A DNA stretch of 64,000 nt from positions 62,001 through 126,000 of the forward strand of contig NZ_NBYY01000028.1 in NCBI RefSeq assembly GCF_002464935.1, read 5' to 3'. Under the pieces are notes generated by a model. That model was not told where the DNA came from. It saw only the letters and a list, made by a program, of their open reading frames with translations, and ran no database searches. This stretch comes from Candidatus Enterovibrio escicola. Lineage in GTDB: Bacteria; Pseudomonadota; Gammaproteobacteria; Enterobacterales; Vibrionaceae. Positions 9,276 to 18,422 of this stretch are shown here, piece by piece. Both the position numbers and the translations under genes were made by a program. How positions within the stretch are numbered: the stretch's first letter is position 1; each line of letters begins with the position of its first letter.

Positions 9276-11153
9276 ATGGGTTTTGATCTGCTGACGTTGG
9301 GTTCACAAGGCGTTCTAACTGCACAACGGCAACTGAATACGACTGGCCACAATATTGCTAACATTAGTACGGATGGTTATAGTCGCCAGTCTGTGGAGCA
9401 ACGTGCCAACGACACTGTTTATTGGTCTGCTAATCAGTGGGGACAGGGGGTGCATGCAGCTGCGGTGAGACGAAATTACGATAAATTTACGGTCAATGAA
9501 TTAAATATTGCCACTTCTTCTCTGGCTTATGCTGCAACTCGTGAAAGTCAACTCACCCTGCTTGATGAGATCATGTCACAATCGGCCAAAGTAATACCGG
9601 GAAACATAAACGAATTCTATGGGGCGATCAAAAGTTTATCAGATAGTCCGAGTGATATGGGATCGCGTGGTATTGTGTTGGAAAAGTCTCGGTTGGTGGT
9701 AGCAGGACTTAATGACATTAATATTGTTCTTCAATCTCTAGAAATGGATACTTCTGACGAGATTGACGCCACGCTAAGGCGTATCAATGATATCGGCATC
9801 GAAATTGTCGATATTCACAAAGCATTGCTAAAAAGTCCTGCGGTAGATAATGATCTTCTTGACCGTCATCAAAGCCTGATCAATGAACTGTCTGAATTAA
9901 GCCAAGTCAGTGTTAACCAACGTGACGATGGCCTTTACAACATCATTATTGGTAGCGGACATACATTGGTATCAGGCCTATATTCCAGCGAATTGAAAAC
10001 CATTCACGGTGATCCGGATCATCAAAAACGGCGTTTAGCGCTGATAGAAGGAAAATCACCAAAGGTAATTAATAATAAAGATATGCACGGTAAACTTGGT
10101 GCTATGTTTGAATTCCGTGACAATACATTGGTACAGGTGCGAGATGAGTTGGGTCGTCTTGCGGCAGGGTTCGTGATTTCATTGAATGACATGCAATCTC
10201 AAGGTATTGATTTAAAAGGTAATTCCGGTGTAAATATCTTTACTGATTTAAATAGCGAGGCTATTGCACGAGGTCGTGTGATTCAAGGGAAGATGTCGAC
10301 TGCAGACATTAAAGTCTACATCGAAGATTTATCCGCATTGAAGACAGGTGATTACCAGCTAAAATTTGATGATAATCAGTACACTTTAGTCGACTCTAAA
10401 AAAAACATGACCAGGGTTACCCCAACCGGAACGCCTCCTTCGTTTATCATTGATGGTCTCAAGATCCAAATTGATTCAGATTTAAGTATTGGAGAACGAA
10501 TGGTTATCCGTCCTGTCAGACAAGCAGCAGGCCAGATTGAAATCATAATGAATGAACCGGAAAAAATTGCTGCACAGAGTTATGTTAGTTCAGTATCGAG
10601 AGTTACAGGTCAAGGTGACATCAAGATTTTGACTCAAGGATTGCAGAAAGAATTCCAAGTTATTATCTCTCCTGATGCCTCTAAGTTTGCTGTTTTAGAT
10701 ATGAAGGGTAATATCTTTCTGGATCCACAAACTTATCCACCATCTAGCCCTATATCGGTAAACGGAACAGTGTTTGAGTTATATGCAGGTGCAGCTCCAG
10801 GTGATGTATTCGCAATCAACTTATTACCAGCAGACGGTGAAAACGGCAATTTGATCCGTATGCAGAAACTACAAACCAAAAAGCTGATGGATGGTGGACA
10901 TTCAACCTTGATTGATGTTTATGAAGGGCTGAACACCGATTTAGGTGCACAAAGATCCTCGTTAGCGCGGTTGGAAAATATCAGTCGAGTTGAACATGAT
11001 GCAGCCATAGGACGAGTAGCTGAAATTTCTGGGGTTAATTTGGATGAAGAAGCTAGCAATATGATGAAATTTCAACAAGCCTATATGGCCTCGTCTCGCA
11101 TTATGACGGTAGCCAATGAAATATTTGAGTCCCTACTGAATTCAACTCGATAA
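9276..11153 (+). CDS. flgK: Flagellar hook-filament junction protein FlgK (HAP1)
   Basis: FlgK is the first junction protein between hook and filament. It has 625 residues. The N-terminal helix region reads LTLGSQGVLTAQRQLNTTGH then NIANISTDGYSRQSVEQ, the FlgK signature. The C-terminal part has SGVNLDEEASNMMKFQQAYM and ends in a helix that pairs with the N-terminus. AGGGCG precedes the ATG by a few bases. flgL follows immediately. Confidence 0.97.
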   Translation: MGFDLLTLGSQGVLTAQRQLNTTGHNIANISTDGYSRQSVEQRANDTVYWSANQWGQGVHAAAVRRNYDKFTVNELNIATSSLAYAATRESQLTLLDEIMSQSAKVIPGNINEFYGAIKSLSDSPSDMGSRGIVLEKSRLVVAGLNDINIVLQSLEMDTSDEIDATLRRINDIGIEIVDIHKALLKSPAVDNDLLDRHQSLINELSELSQVSVNQRDDGLYNIIIGSGHTLVSGLYSSELKTIHGDPDHQKRRLALIEGKSPKVINNKDMHGKLGAMFEFRDNTLVQVRDELGRLAAGFVISLNDMQSQGIDLKGNSGVNIFTDLNSEAIARGRVIQGKMSTADIKVYIEDLSALKTGDYQLKFDDNQYTLVDSKKNMTRVTPTGTPPSFIIDGLKIQIDSDLSIGERMVIRPVRQAAGQIEIIMNEPEKIAAQSYVSSVSRVTGQGDIKILTQGLQKEFQVIISPDASKFAVLDMKGNIFLDPQTYPPSSPISVNGTVFELYAGAAPGDVFAINLLPADGENGNLIRMQKLQTKKLMDGGHSTLIDVYEGLNTDLGAQRSSLARLENISRVEHDAAIGRVAEISGVNLDEEASNMMKFQQAYMASSRIMTVANEIFESLLNSTR

Positions 11154-11164
11154 GGATCTGAGTG

Positions 11165-12358
11165 ATGATTAGCCGTATTGCGAGTTTTCATAATTATCAG
11201 TCAGTGTCTAATGATCTGATGCGTCAGAAAATAGAGTTACAAGACATCCAAGAGCAGCTTGCGACCGGTAAGCGTGTACTTACGTCTGGAGATGATCCTG
11301 TGGCATCTATCTATATTCAAAATTTTCATCAACAGGACAAGCAACTCGACCAATACATTGACTCAATCACATTGGCACGTAACCGTCAAACTCGTGTAGA
11401 AATTGCTATTGATTATTCAGAACAATTGATCGATAGCTCCAAGCGTAAAACTATGGAAATGATCAATGGTTCTCTATCTGAAAATGACCGCAGTGCACAC
11501 CGACAAGACCTTAAAGGCTTATACAATAATCTTGTGAACTTGGCTAACGAAAAAGATGAGTCGGGAAATTTCCTGTTTTCAGGAACGCAATCGAGTAAGC
11601 AGCCATTTTTCCGAGATGGTTCTGGGAATGTGTTATATGCGGGAGATAGTTATCATAGAACTGCACAAATTGCTCCCGATGTTGAAGTACAAACCAGCAT
11701 CCCTGGTAGCTCAGTTTATATGGAAATCAAAAATCCTTTCGGAGATTATCAGCCTGAATATGAACTTAAAAATGGATCATTGCTGTTACTTGTGTCAGCA
11801 AGAAATGCCAATAAGGCTGATAACTCAGCCTATGCGATCAATTTCGGTGTGGATGTAAATGGCCAGATAAAATATGAATTAACACAAAATGGTACTGTTG
11901 TTAATACGGAACATTACGATCCGAAAATAGGCGTACAATGGGAAACTATTAGCTTGATCTTTAAAGGAGAAATACTGGATGGTGATACAATGTTACTTAA
12001 ACGGCAGGATACCTTTAATGTGTTTGATGCTTTTAAAAGAGGTATGGAGTTATCCCACGAAAGTATTTTTGATGCTTCGTCGACAGCAGAACTTCATCAA
12101 GTAACTGAACAGTTCTCTGCAGCTTTTAAACATTTAAACCAAGTCAGGTCGGTAGTAGGGACACGCCTTAATAGGCTTGACCTACAGGAAAATATGCACC
12201 TCGATTTTAAACTTGTACTGAACCGTTCGCTGGGTACCATGGAAGACTTAGATTATTCCACTGCAATCATTGATATGAATGAAAAGCTGCTAGCGCTACA
12301 AGCCTTACAAAAAGCGTTTACTAAGACTAAAGAGCTTAATTTATTCAACTATCTTTAA
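11165..12358 (+). CDS. flgL: Flagellar hook-filament junction protein FlgL (HAP3)
   Basis: FlgL is the second junction protein, between FlgK and flagellin. I start at ATG 11165 (397 residues). A GTG three bases earlier is equally in frame and would add one residue. The N-terminus MISRIASFHNYQSVSNDLMR and QLATGKRVLTSGDDPVA are flagellin-like HAP3 motifs. The C-terminus with STAIIDMNEKLLALQALQKA is the partner helix. Its stop at 12358 is followed directly by IS982 remnants. Confidence 0.96.
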   Translation: MISRIASFHNYQSVSNDLMRQKIELQDIQEQLATGKRVLTSGDDPVASIYIQNFHQQDKQLDQYIDSITLARNRQTRVEIAIDYSEQLIDSSKRKTMEMINGSLSENDRSAHRQDLKGLYNNLVNLANEKDESGNFLFSGTQSSKQPFFRDGSGNVLYAGDSYHRTAQIAPDVEVQTSIPGSSVYMEIKNPFGDYQPEYELKNGSLLLLVSARNANKADNSAYAINFGVDVNGQIKYELTQNGTVVNTEHYDPKIGVQWETISLIFKGEILDGDTMLLKRQDTFNVFDAFKRGMELSHESIFDASSTAELHQVTEQFSAAFKHLNQVRSVVGTRLNRLDLQENMHLDFKLVLNRSLGTMEDLDYSTAIIDMNEKLLALQALQKAFTKTKELNLFNYL

Positions 12359-12409
12359 TAAAATTGGGTAGTAGGATCTTCCTATAATTCTCAATTCGCA
12401 CCTTAATCA

Positions 12410-12747
12410 ACCTCAGATCTGTATAAGCAAACGCTTATGCAGATCTGAGGTAGCACAAACCAAGTGGATGTAATAGGTTTTGGAGTCTTGAAACCCTGAT
12501 TGATGGAAAGCTATCACTATAGTGATCTCTTCGCTAATGGAGAGATGAGAAGGCTTGTTTCTTTGTTTGATATCGGAAGAAATGAAGTATTTTCCCATGT
12601 AGGGAGCAAAATATGGCAGAAGTCGTCGATATCGACGAAAACAGAGTCTAACGTATTCATGCCAAAGTCCTTATGAGAGTCGATAGTTTTTTAAACAATC
12701 AGATCCAGACTTGGGCATTTAGTTCATTTCTTATGCGTAGCTCAGGT
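12410..12747 (-). mobile_element. IS982-family remnant, minus strand
   Basis: Ends read ACCTCAGATCTGTATAAG on the left and, in reverse complement, ACCTGAGCTACGCATAAG on the right, so terminal inverted repeats are present. Inside, the minus strand encodes a transposase N-terminus starting at 12660 with DSVFVDIDDFCHILLPTWE. It then shifts frame at about 12590 and continues with NKPSHLSISEEITIVIAFHQ. Most of the catalytic part is missing. The deletion ends in the palindrome at 12411-12450. Confidence 0.78.
12411..12450. repeat. 40-base near-perfect palindrome made from an IS982 end
   Basis: The arms 12411-12428 and 12433-12450 are 18 bases each with one mismatch, around the 4-base loop AAAC. 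The arm CCTCAGATCTGCATAAGC is the outer end of IS982 copies in this window (compare 61436). The end has therefore been duplicated in inverted form. The resulting hairpin could also stop transcription downstream of flgL, but it has no T run. Confidence 0.75.
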
Positions 12748-12861
12748 TAATTATCAACGACCAAGGAGCTATCATTTCAGTAAATGTAGCACCCGCAAAT
12801 GTTGATGACAAAAAAACGGTGCCAGATATGGCAGATGATCTCTTTGGATTACTTTGTAAAA

Positions 12862-13030
12862 TAACACCCATTGAGAGGGAAAATTTGATCCTTCGTACAC
12901 GCTTAAAATAACTCAATCTGAAAATGATTGGATACTCAGAATTAACCGAAATGCATGACAAAGTGATCAGTACCTTCATTGAACGTGAGTTTTACCTTTT
13001 AATCTTAATCAACTTATTGAATATATAACC
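12862..13030 (+). mobile_element. IS1-family 3' fragment
   Basis: Reads as the C-terminal end of an IS1 InsB transposase, with NLILRTRLK, a stop, then MIGYSELTEMHDKVISTFIE. It runs to a terminal repeat ending ATTGAATATATAACC at 13030. Only the last quarter of the element is present. It abuts IS982 sequence on both sides. Confidence 0.75.
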
Positions 13031-13049
13031 ATCACGAATACACGGAAGA

Positions 13050-13834
13050 GGTCATGTATTTAATAGGTTTTTCTTCGTGTAAAATGCCTATTTTTGCATG
13101 GTAACCATTATAGCTGCCGTTGACGTTAAATGTCGTTTTTGCCTGCAAACAAAAACAGTTAAAAAGCGTGATATCAGAGTTGGTGGATACCAACTCTATC
13201 GTTGACAAGCATGTTTCCGAAGCTTCCAGCTTGAATATACATACAGGGCTTATCAGGCGGGGATAAAAGAATAACTTGTTGAAGTTGCTATGAATAGTTT
13301 TGGTATTCGTGACTTATCTCGAGTGCTAGACATTATCATTAAATGCAGTTATCCGAGTTTTAAAAAATTTACACCACGTTGTGTAACCACATTCCATCTT
13401 GATGTATAGGAAGTGGTTCGTATTTGCGAAGTAGATGAGCAATGGTCTTTCGTAGGTAACAAAAATACCCCGCGCTGGCTTTGGTAGGCTTGGTAGCTTC
13501 GATTGAAAAAATAATTGCTCATGCATTCTGGTGTCGTGGAAGAAAGACATTCAATTTACTTTTCAATCGATTATCCGAATTCAATGTTTCATTTGGGTGC
13601 TCAGACGATTTTAATGTGTACGATATCTCTTCCCGAGAATAAACACATTGTTAGCAAGCTCTATACACAACGCATTGAGAGGAAAAATTTAACCCTGCGT
13701 ACACGCTTGAAACGACTCAACCGGAAAACGATTGGATACTCAAAAACAACGGAAATATACGATAGAGTGATCGGTACATTCATTGAAAGAGAGTATTACC
13801 TTTAAACTATAATCAACCTATTGAATACGTGACC
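13050..13834 (+). mobile_element. Nearly full-length IS1-family element, inactive
   Basis: The ends GGTCATGTATTTAATAGGTT (left) and GGTCACGTATTCAATAGGTT (right, reverse complement) are matching inverted repeats 785 bases apart, close to the 768 of classical IS1. Flanks CACGGAAGA (13041-13049) and CACGTAAGA (13835-13843) look like a 9-base target duplication with one change. The InsA/InsB frames are readable but broken. FQLEYTYRA-like text lies near 13230, VDEQWSFVGNKNTPRWLW near 13433, and LYTQRIERKNLTLRTRLKRL at about 13660-13719. The 96-codon open piece at 13515-13805 is only the InsB end. Confidence 0.85.
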
Positions 13835-14080
13835 CACGTAAGAATAGGAAACTTAAAGGTGATGAAGCTTTTTAAGCGTTTTATGTTTATAAAACGATTT
13901 ATCATCGAAATAGTCTTTAATCAACTAAAAATATATCCCAAATAGAGCATTATCAGTACCAAAAGATGGGTGAGCTGTATAGTCAACTTGATTGCGGGAG
14001 TCATTGCTTATACATTTACGTTTCAACTAAAAATCTTGGAATTAAAATTCCATGCCTTAAAAAGTCGCGCTTATACAAAT

Positions 14081-14407
14081 TTGAAGTTGATCACTACCTT
14101 TCACAGGGTAGGTACCCAACCCAATCGTACGTTCTGTCTCTTGCTCATGGATACAGATAACTTATTTCTTAGCACCAATTACAGTTAGGTATAAAGTACG
14201 TGCTATCAGCTACCTATAGCTTCGTTCCTTGCTGATTCTATCGTCTATCCTAACTGATGAGTGACTTTTTATTGGACCTTAATAAAATACATATTGTTAT
14301 TAAAGTTGTAAGATAAAGTTAAGGTCATCTATCAGTGTGAGAATTCTGTTAGAGTCCTCACCTTTATGGTAGCTTATCTTCATTTATAGTGTGTGAGGAA
14401 AAAGGTG
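14081..14407. other. Spacer upstream of the flagellin promoter
   Basis: I see no gene here. CAGTTAGG (14182-14189) and CCTAACTG (14249-14256) are an inverted repeat with a 59-base middle, perhaps the ends of a small decayed element. No GG-N10-GC sigma-54 site is present on the plus strand. Confidence 0.45.
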
Positions 14408-14434
14408 TAAAGATTTTATCTATGGTGCCGTTAT
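14408..14434 (+). promoter_or_regulatory. Sigma-28 (FliA) promoter of the flagellin gene
   Basis: TAAA at 14408, a 15-base spacer, then GCCGTTAT at 14427. This matches the FliA pattern TAAA-N15-GCCGATAA in spacing and in all but two bases of the -10 box. It lies 80 bases before the flagellin ATG. fliA itself is at 41536. Confidence 0.78.
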
Positions 14435-14513
14435 AGTAATCGTGAGAGTTTTAGAACAGGTTTTCCCTAGTTTGCTGGGCGGAAGCCAGACTTAGTATCA
14501 AAGGAGAATAGTT

Positions 14514-15653
14514 ATGGCTATTACAGTGAACACTAATGTGCCTGCAATGACCGCTCAGCGCTACTTGAACAGTTCAAGCGACTCGCTGAATGCATCAATG
14601 GAACGCCTGTCCTCAGGTTACCGTATTAATAGTGCAAAAGATGATGCAGCAGGTCTGCAAATTTCTAACAGATTGATCTCACAAAGTCGTGGATTGGATG
14701 TTGCTGTGCGTAACGCCAATGATGGTATTTCAGTGGCTCAAACTGCTGAAGGTGCGATGGAAGAATCTAGTAACATACTGCAGCGTATGCGTGATTTGTC
14801 ATTACAATCTGCTAACGGTACAAACGGCGTAGAAGAACGGAAAGCGATTCAGCAAGAAGTTGTTGCTTTGCAAGATGAATTGAATCGTATCGCAGAAACT
14901 ACGTCGTTTGGTGGTTCAAAGCTGTTAAACGGCACATACGGGACTAAAGCATTTCAAGTCGGTGCAGACGCGGGTGAAGCGGTAATGATAGAGCTTAAAA
15001 ACATGCGTGCCGATGAGACTCTGATGGGAGGTAGTACCTTTAAAGCAACGGTTTCTGAAAGTGTTGACATGGCTGAGTGGACCGCAACAGCTACTTCTAC
15101 CCTAAGCATGTCAATCACCCATCCTGATGGTTTGACATCGACGATTGACATCACAGCAAAAGTGGGTGATGACATTGAAGAAATTGCGACCTATATTAAT
15201 GGTCAATCTGACAGTAAAATTAACGCATCAGTTACTGAAAATGGCGAACTGCAAATTGTATCTTCTGCTGGCTCTGACATTATATTCTCGGGTGAATTAG
15301 CTATTTCTCTCGGAATGGATGCTGCGACTAAGATAGCTGAAACTGTTCAGGATGTAGATGTGGGTACTGTGGGTGGTGCACAAAAAGCAGTGGGTCTGAT
15401 TGATAACGCGATGCAGTACATTGATTCTCACCGCGCAGAGTTGGGTGCTAAGCAAAACCGTTTGAGCCACACGATTGCTAACCTAGATAATGTAAACGAG
15501 AACGTGAGAGCATCTAATAGTCGTATCCGTGATGTGGACTTTGCAAAAGAGACCACGGAATTGACTAAAGCACAAATCCTGCAGCAGGCGGGTACGTCTA
15601 TACTTGCGCAAGCGAAGCAAGCGCCCTCAACAGCATTGAGCCTGTTAGGATAG
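14514..15653 (+). CDS. Flagellin, polar filament subunit
   Basis: The 379-residue protein has the D0/D1 ends that polymerise: N-terminal [20 protein letters not shown] with IANRL-type text, and C-terminal [20 protein letters not shown] then [20 protein letters not shown]. The middle is a short variable Vibrio-type domain. AAGGAGAA stands 6 bases before the ATG. It is the only flagellin in the window, placed directly before flaG. In V. cholerae that position belongs to flaB, and the sigma-28 promoter fits that group better than the sigma-54-driven flaA. I leave the symbol open because orthology among Vibrio flagellins cannot be settled by eye. Confidence 0.95.
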   Translation: MAITVNTNVPAMTAQRYLNSSSDSLNASMERLSSGYRINSAKDDAAGLQISNRLISQSRGLDVAVRNANDGISVAQTAEGAMEESSNILQRMRDLSLQSANGTNGVEERKAIQQEVVALQDELNRIAETTSFGGSKLLNGTYGTKAFQVGADAGEAVMIELKNMRADETLMGGSTFKATVSESVDMAEWTATATSTLSMSITHPDGLTSTIDITAKVGDDIEEIATYINGQSDSKINASVTENGELQIVSSAGSDIIFSGELAISLGMDAATKIAETVQDVDVGTVGGAQKAVGLIDNAMQYIDSHRAELGAKQNRLSHTIANLDNVNENVRASNSRIRDVDFAKETTELTKAQILQQAGTSILAQAKQAPSTALSLLG

Positions 15654-15669
15654 TAGACACAGAGGCAGT

Positions 15670-15696
15670 TGACGATGAGTTCACCTCTCATCGTCA
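15670..15696 (+). terminator. Hairpin after the flagellin gene
   Basis: TGACGATGAG and CTCATCGTCA form a perfect 10-base stem around a 7-base loop, 17 bases after the flagellin stop codon. There is no T run, so it may act as a message stabiliser or a weak attenuator rather than a classical terminator. It would give more flagellin than FlaG from one transcript. Confidence 0.6.
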
Positions 15697-15720
15697 TCAT
15701 TCAACAGGAGGTGAACAGCA

Positions 15721-16143
15721 ATGGAACTAATGTCCGTTTCAACGCCATCTCTGTCTCATGTGACACCAATGTCTGATACGAAAGTTATCAGCAAGAAACA
15801 ATATGTTGAAGGTGCTCCACTCGGAATTACACATCAACAACAAATGGCCGAAAATACGGAAAAGCTTATTCAGAACCGTGTAGAGAAAATTAAGCGACTT
15901 GAAGGTTCTCAGGAAATTCAGCAAGAACATCTTGAGAGGCTACTTGAGCAACTAGATGAGTTCGTTTCTACTTTTAATACAGGCTTGTCATTTCGACTTG
16001 ACGAGGAATCCGGAAAAAACATCATCACTGTTTATGAAATGAGTAGTGGCGATATTATTAGACAAATTCCTGAGAAAGCAATGTTAGAGCTAGCACAACA
16101 ACTATCTCTTCATGCTAGGGGGTTGGTTGCAGAAAAGGTATAA
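15721..16143 (+). CDS. flaG: Flagellar protein FlaG
   Basis: FlaG proteins affect filament length in polar flagella. The exact role is not settled. The 140-residue protein has a charged, coiled-coil-like middle and the FlaG domain at about 80-138, with LSFRLDEESGKNIITVYE and SGDIIRQIPEKAMLELAQQL. AGGAGGTGAA precedes the ATG at 15721. It sits between flagellin and the cap gene fliD, the usual Vibrio arrangement. Confidence 0.92.
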   Translation: MELMSVSTPSLSHVTPMSDTKVISKKQYVEGAPLGITHQQQMAENTEKLIQNRVEKIKRLEGSQEIQQEHLERLLEQLDEFVSTFNTGLSFRLDEESGKNIITVYEMSSGDIIRQIPEKAMLELAQQLSLHARGLVAEKV

Positions 16144-16159
16144 CTGAGGTGAGTATAAG

Positions 16160-17527
16160 ATGGATCTGAGTACAACGGGACTCGGCAGTGGAATGGATAT
16201 CCATTCCATTGTTAACAAGATTGTTGAGTCTGTAGCTGCACCTAAGCAAGAACGTATATTCAAGCGTATGAATGATGTTGAAACTAACATCAGCGCATTT
16301 GGCAGGTTTAGAAACTCGCTTGATGCGATGAAAGATTTGATGTATGACTTACGCCATAATAATACCTTTGCGGCAAAGGTCATAACTTCTGATAACTTGG
16401 ATGCCGTTTTTGCATCTGCAAACCACCAAGCCGTTATTGGTGTGTATTCCATCGCTGTAGAACAGTTGGCGCAATCCCATAAGCTTATTTCTGATGGCTT
16501 AGATGCAGATAATGATTTTGGGGCTGGTCAATTGATAGTCAGTCTTGGAGGACGTACTTCCACTATTGAAATTCCTCAAGCCAGCAGTTCATTACGGGAT
16601 ATTGTTCACACCATCAATAGAAAGACATCTAGATCTGGTGTAAAAGCTTCTGTGATCAACGATAATAAAAGTGTTCGTTTAATTCTAGGTGGGGATAAAA
16701 CTGGAGCAGAGAATCAAATTTCTGTGACAATCAATGCAGCGATGACCAGTCCACTTCAAGCATTGGCTTATAACTCGGTAAGTGAATCTAATGCGATGAA
16801 TGAAATACATTCTGCAAAAGATGCTCGTATTTTGATTGATGGTTTAGTATCTATATCCAGTGAAACCAACTCATTTTCCGATGTGATTAGGGGTGTCAAT
16901 ATTGATGTTTTGCAACTAACGTTAGCTGAAGATGGGTTTGTGACGGTTGTTGTCGACGAAGACCGTGATGCCGTAAAAGCGTCAATTAGTAAATTTGTTG
17001 ATTCATACAACGCGTTCTATCAAGTGATGCAATCACTGTCTAAGTATGATTCACAAAAACAAATGGGTGGATCATTGGTAGGTGACAGTGTCATTCGGTC
17101 AGTAACAAGTCAACTTCGGAGTTTATTTTCTACCCCAATTGAGGGTGCATCTAAATCTCTTAGAACACTGAGCGAGTTGGGCGTTGTTACCACTATGGAG
17201 GGTAGACTGGAAATTAACCATAGCTTACTGGATAACCAATTGAGGCATAATTTCTCTGCGTTAGAAGATTTCTTTGGAGGCAATGATGGTTTTGCCAAGA
17301 AAGTGGAAGAAATGATCCATTCTTTCACAGGCATTACGGGTACGCTCCGCAACCGAGAAAATACACTGAATAAGCAAAAAGAACGTTTGCATAATGATCA
17401 AGAGACATTAGATCGTCACATGGTGGATTTAGAGAACAGGACAATTCGGCAGTTTTCTTCTATGGATGGTGCCATGATGGAAATGCGGTCACAGATTTCC
17501 ACCATGATGAGCATCATGCCCACGTAG
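16160..17527 (+). CDS. fliD: Flagellar filament cap protein FliD
   Basis: FliD caps the filament tip and folds arriving flagellin. The 455-residue protein has the N-terminal signature TTGLGSGMDIHSIVNKIVES and the C-terminal region from about 250 with FVDSYNAFYQVMQSL, and it ends in a coiled-coil stretch. It is also called FlaH in Vibrio. The length is at the short, enterobacterial end of the family. The ATG at 16160 follows GAGGTGAGTATAAG. Next gene is flaI. Confidence 0.95.
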   Translation: MDLSTTGLGSGMDIHSIVNKIVESVAAPKQERIFKRMNDVETNISAFGRFRNSLDAMKDLMYDLRHNNTFAAKVITSDNLDAVFASANHQAVIGVYSIAVEQLAQSHKLISDGLDADNDFGAGQLIVSLGGRTSTIEIPQASSSLRDIVHTINRKTSRSGVKASVINDNKSVRLILGGDKTGAENQISVTINAAMTSPLQALAYNSVSESNAMNEIHSAKDARILIDGLVSISSETNSFSDVIRGVNIDVLQLTLAEDGFVTVVVDEDRDAVKASISKFVDSYNAFYQVMQSLSKYDSQKQMGGSLVGDSVIRSVTSQLRSLFSTPIEGASKSLRTLSELGVVTTMEGRLEINHSLLDNQLRHNFSALEDFFGGNDGFAKKVEEMIHSFTGITGTLRNRENTLNKQKERLHNDQETLDRHMVDLENRTIRQFSSMDGAMMEMRSQISTMMSIMPT

Positions 17528-17537
17528 GTGAGTAACA

Positions 17538-17831
17538 ATGTCACAAGACTTATCCCGTTTAGATACTATTGATAAACATTTATTGGCTGTACTTACTGCA
17601 TCGATAATGGATGTCGATGAAATATCACGGTTATTGAATGAAAGAAGACAATGTTTGGAAGAGATCAAGATGTTGCCGAAACCTCCAGAAGGAAATGCTT
17701 GGTCTTCCGCGTTACGAAGAACTAAGCGAATAGTCAATTTGATGGAAATATATCGTAATACCGTTGCAGTCCAAGCAAGACCTTTTATTAAAGGTCGTAA
17801 ATTAGTACAAACTTATAAGAAATTTGAGTAG
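17538..17831 (+). CDS. flaI: FlaI, small flagellar protein (FliT-like position)
   Basis: A 97-residue, mostly helical, basic-ended protein between fliD and fliS. In Vibrio this slot is flaI. By size, fold prediction by eye and position next to the cap gene it resembles the FliT class of export chaperones that hold FliD, but I see no diagnostic motif. The start ATG at 17538 has GGTGAGTAAC upstream. It overlaps nothing, and fliS begins 12 bases after its stop. Confidence 0.78.
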   Translation: MSQDLSRLDTIDKHLLAVLTASIMDVDEISRLLNERRQCLEEIKMLPKPPEGNAWSSALRRTKRIVNLMEIYRNTVAVQARPFIKGRKLVQTYKKFE

Positions 17832-17843
17832 GTGAGGAATATT

Positions 17844-18248
17844 ATGAGGGGGTCGCTCCAAGCCTATAAAAGAGTCTCTGTAGACAGTCAACTGAGCTCA
17901 GCATCGCCACATAAAGTGATTCAGATGCTGATGTCAGGTGCGATTGAGCGGTTGATTCAGGGAAAAGCTGCTATGTTACAGGGGGATATAGCCGTGAAAG
18001 GAGAACGTTTAGGTAAAGCCTTAGATATTATTATTAGCTTGAGAAGTTGTCTTTCTATGTCTGACGGCGGTGAGATAGCAACGAATTTAGATGCACTTTA
18101 TGACTTTATCATTCGTAAGATCTCAGAAGCTAATCGAGATAATGTAGATGTGCCTATTGATGATGTTATCGATATATTGCGCGCAATTAGGTCAGCGTGG
18201 GATCAAATACCTGTCGAGTATCACAATATTACCCAAGTAAACGCATAA
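17844..18248 (+). CDS. fliS: Flagellin export chaperone FliS
   Basis: FliS binds the disordered C-terminus of flagellin in the cytoplasm before export. I start at ATG 17844 (134 residues), with GTGAGGAAT just upstream. An in-frame GTG at 17832 is less likely. AYKRVSVDSQLSSASPHKVI and QMLMSGAIERLIQGKAAM are typical of the family's first helices, and LDIIISLRSCLSMSDGGEIA of the middle. It is the last gene of the flaG-fliD-flaI-fliS block. Confidence 0.94.
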   Translation: MRGSLQAYKRVSVDSQLSSASPHKVIQMLMSGAIERLIQGKAAMLQGDIAVKGERLGKALDIIISLRSCLSMSDGGEIATNLDALYDFIIRKISEANRDNVDVPIDDVIDILRAIRSAWDQIPVEYHNITQVNA

Positions 18249-18422
18249 AACCCCACCACTTTCACTACAATCCTACTTGTCTTGGCACAGGAGTCACAGT
18301 TCTTTTGTGTCTCTGGTTGCCTTATATACAGCGATAATTACAATGGCTGGATTATTCTGTTGTTGGCGCTAATATGTACGCGACAATAATCGAAGTTGTT
18401 TTGGGGCAGATATATCTCACAC

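Larger units (their letters stand above)
12360..14080 (+). mobile_element. Nested IS remnant block (IS982 hit by IS982 and IS1)
   Basis: The backbone is a decayed IS982-family transposase on the plus strand, readable in pieces at about 12362-12409, 12756-12861, 13031-13049 and 13835-14080. Examples are NDQGAIISVNVAPANVDDKK at 12756 and KRFIIEIVFNQLK at about 13898. These pieces fit one another in order and are separated by a minus-strand IS982 piece (12410-12747) and two IS1 pieces (12862-13030, 13050-13834). All frames are broken. The block begins right after the flgL stop codon. Confidence 0.8.

Noticed and set aside
13966-14188. Two overlapping small open frames upstream of the flagellin gene
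   Set aside because: They are pieces of the decayed IS982 C-terminus and lack start signals.
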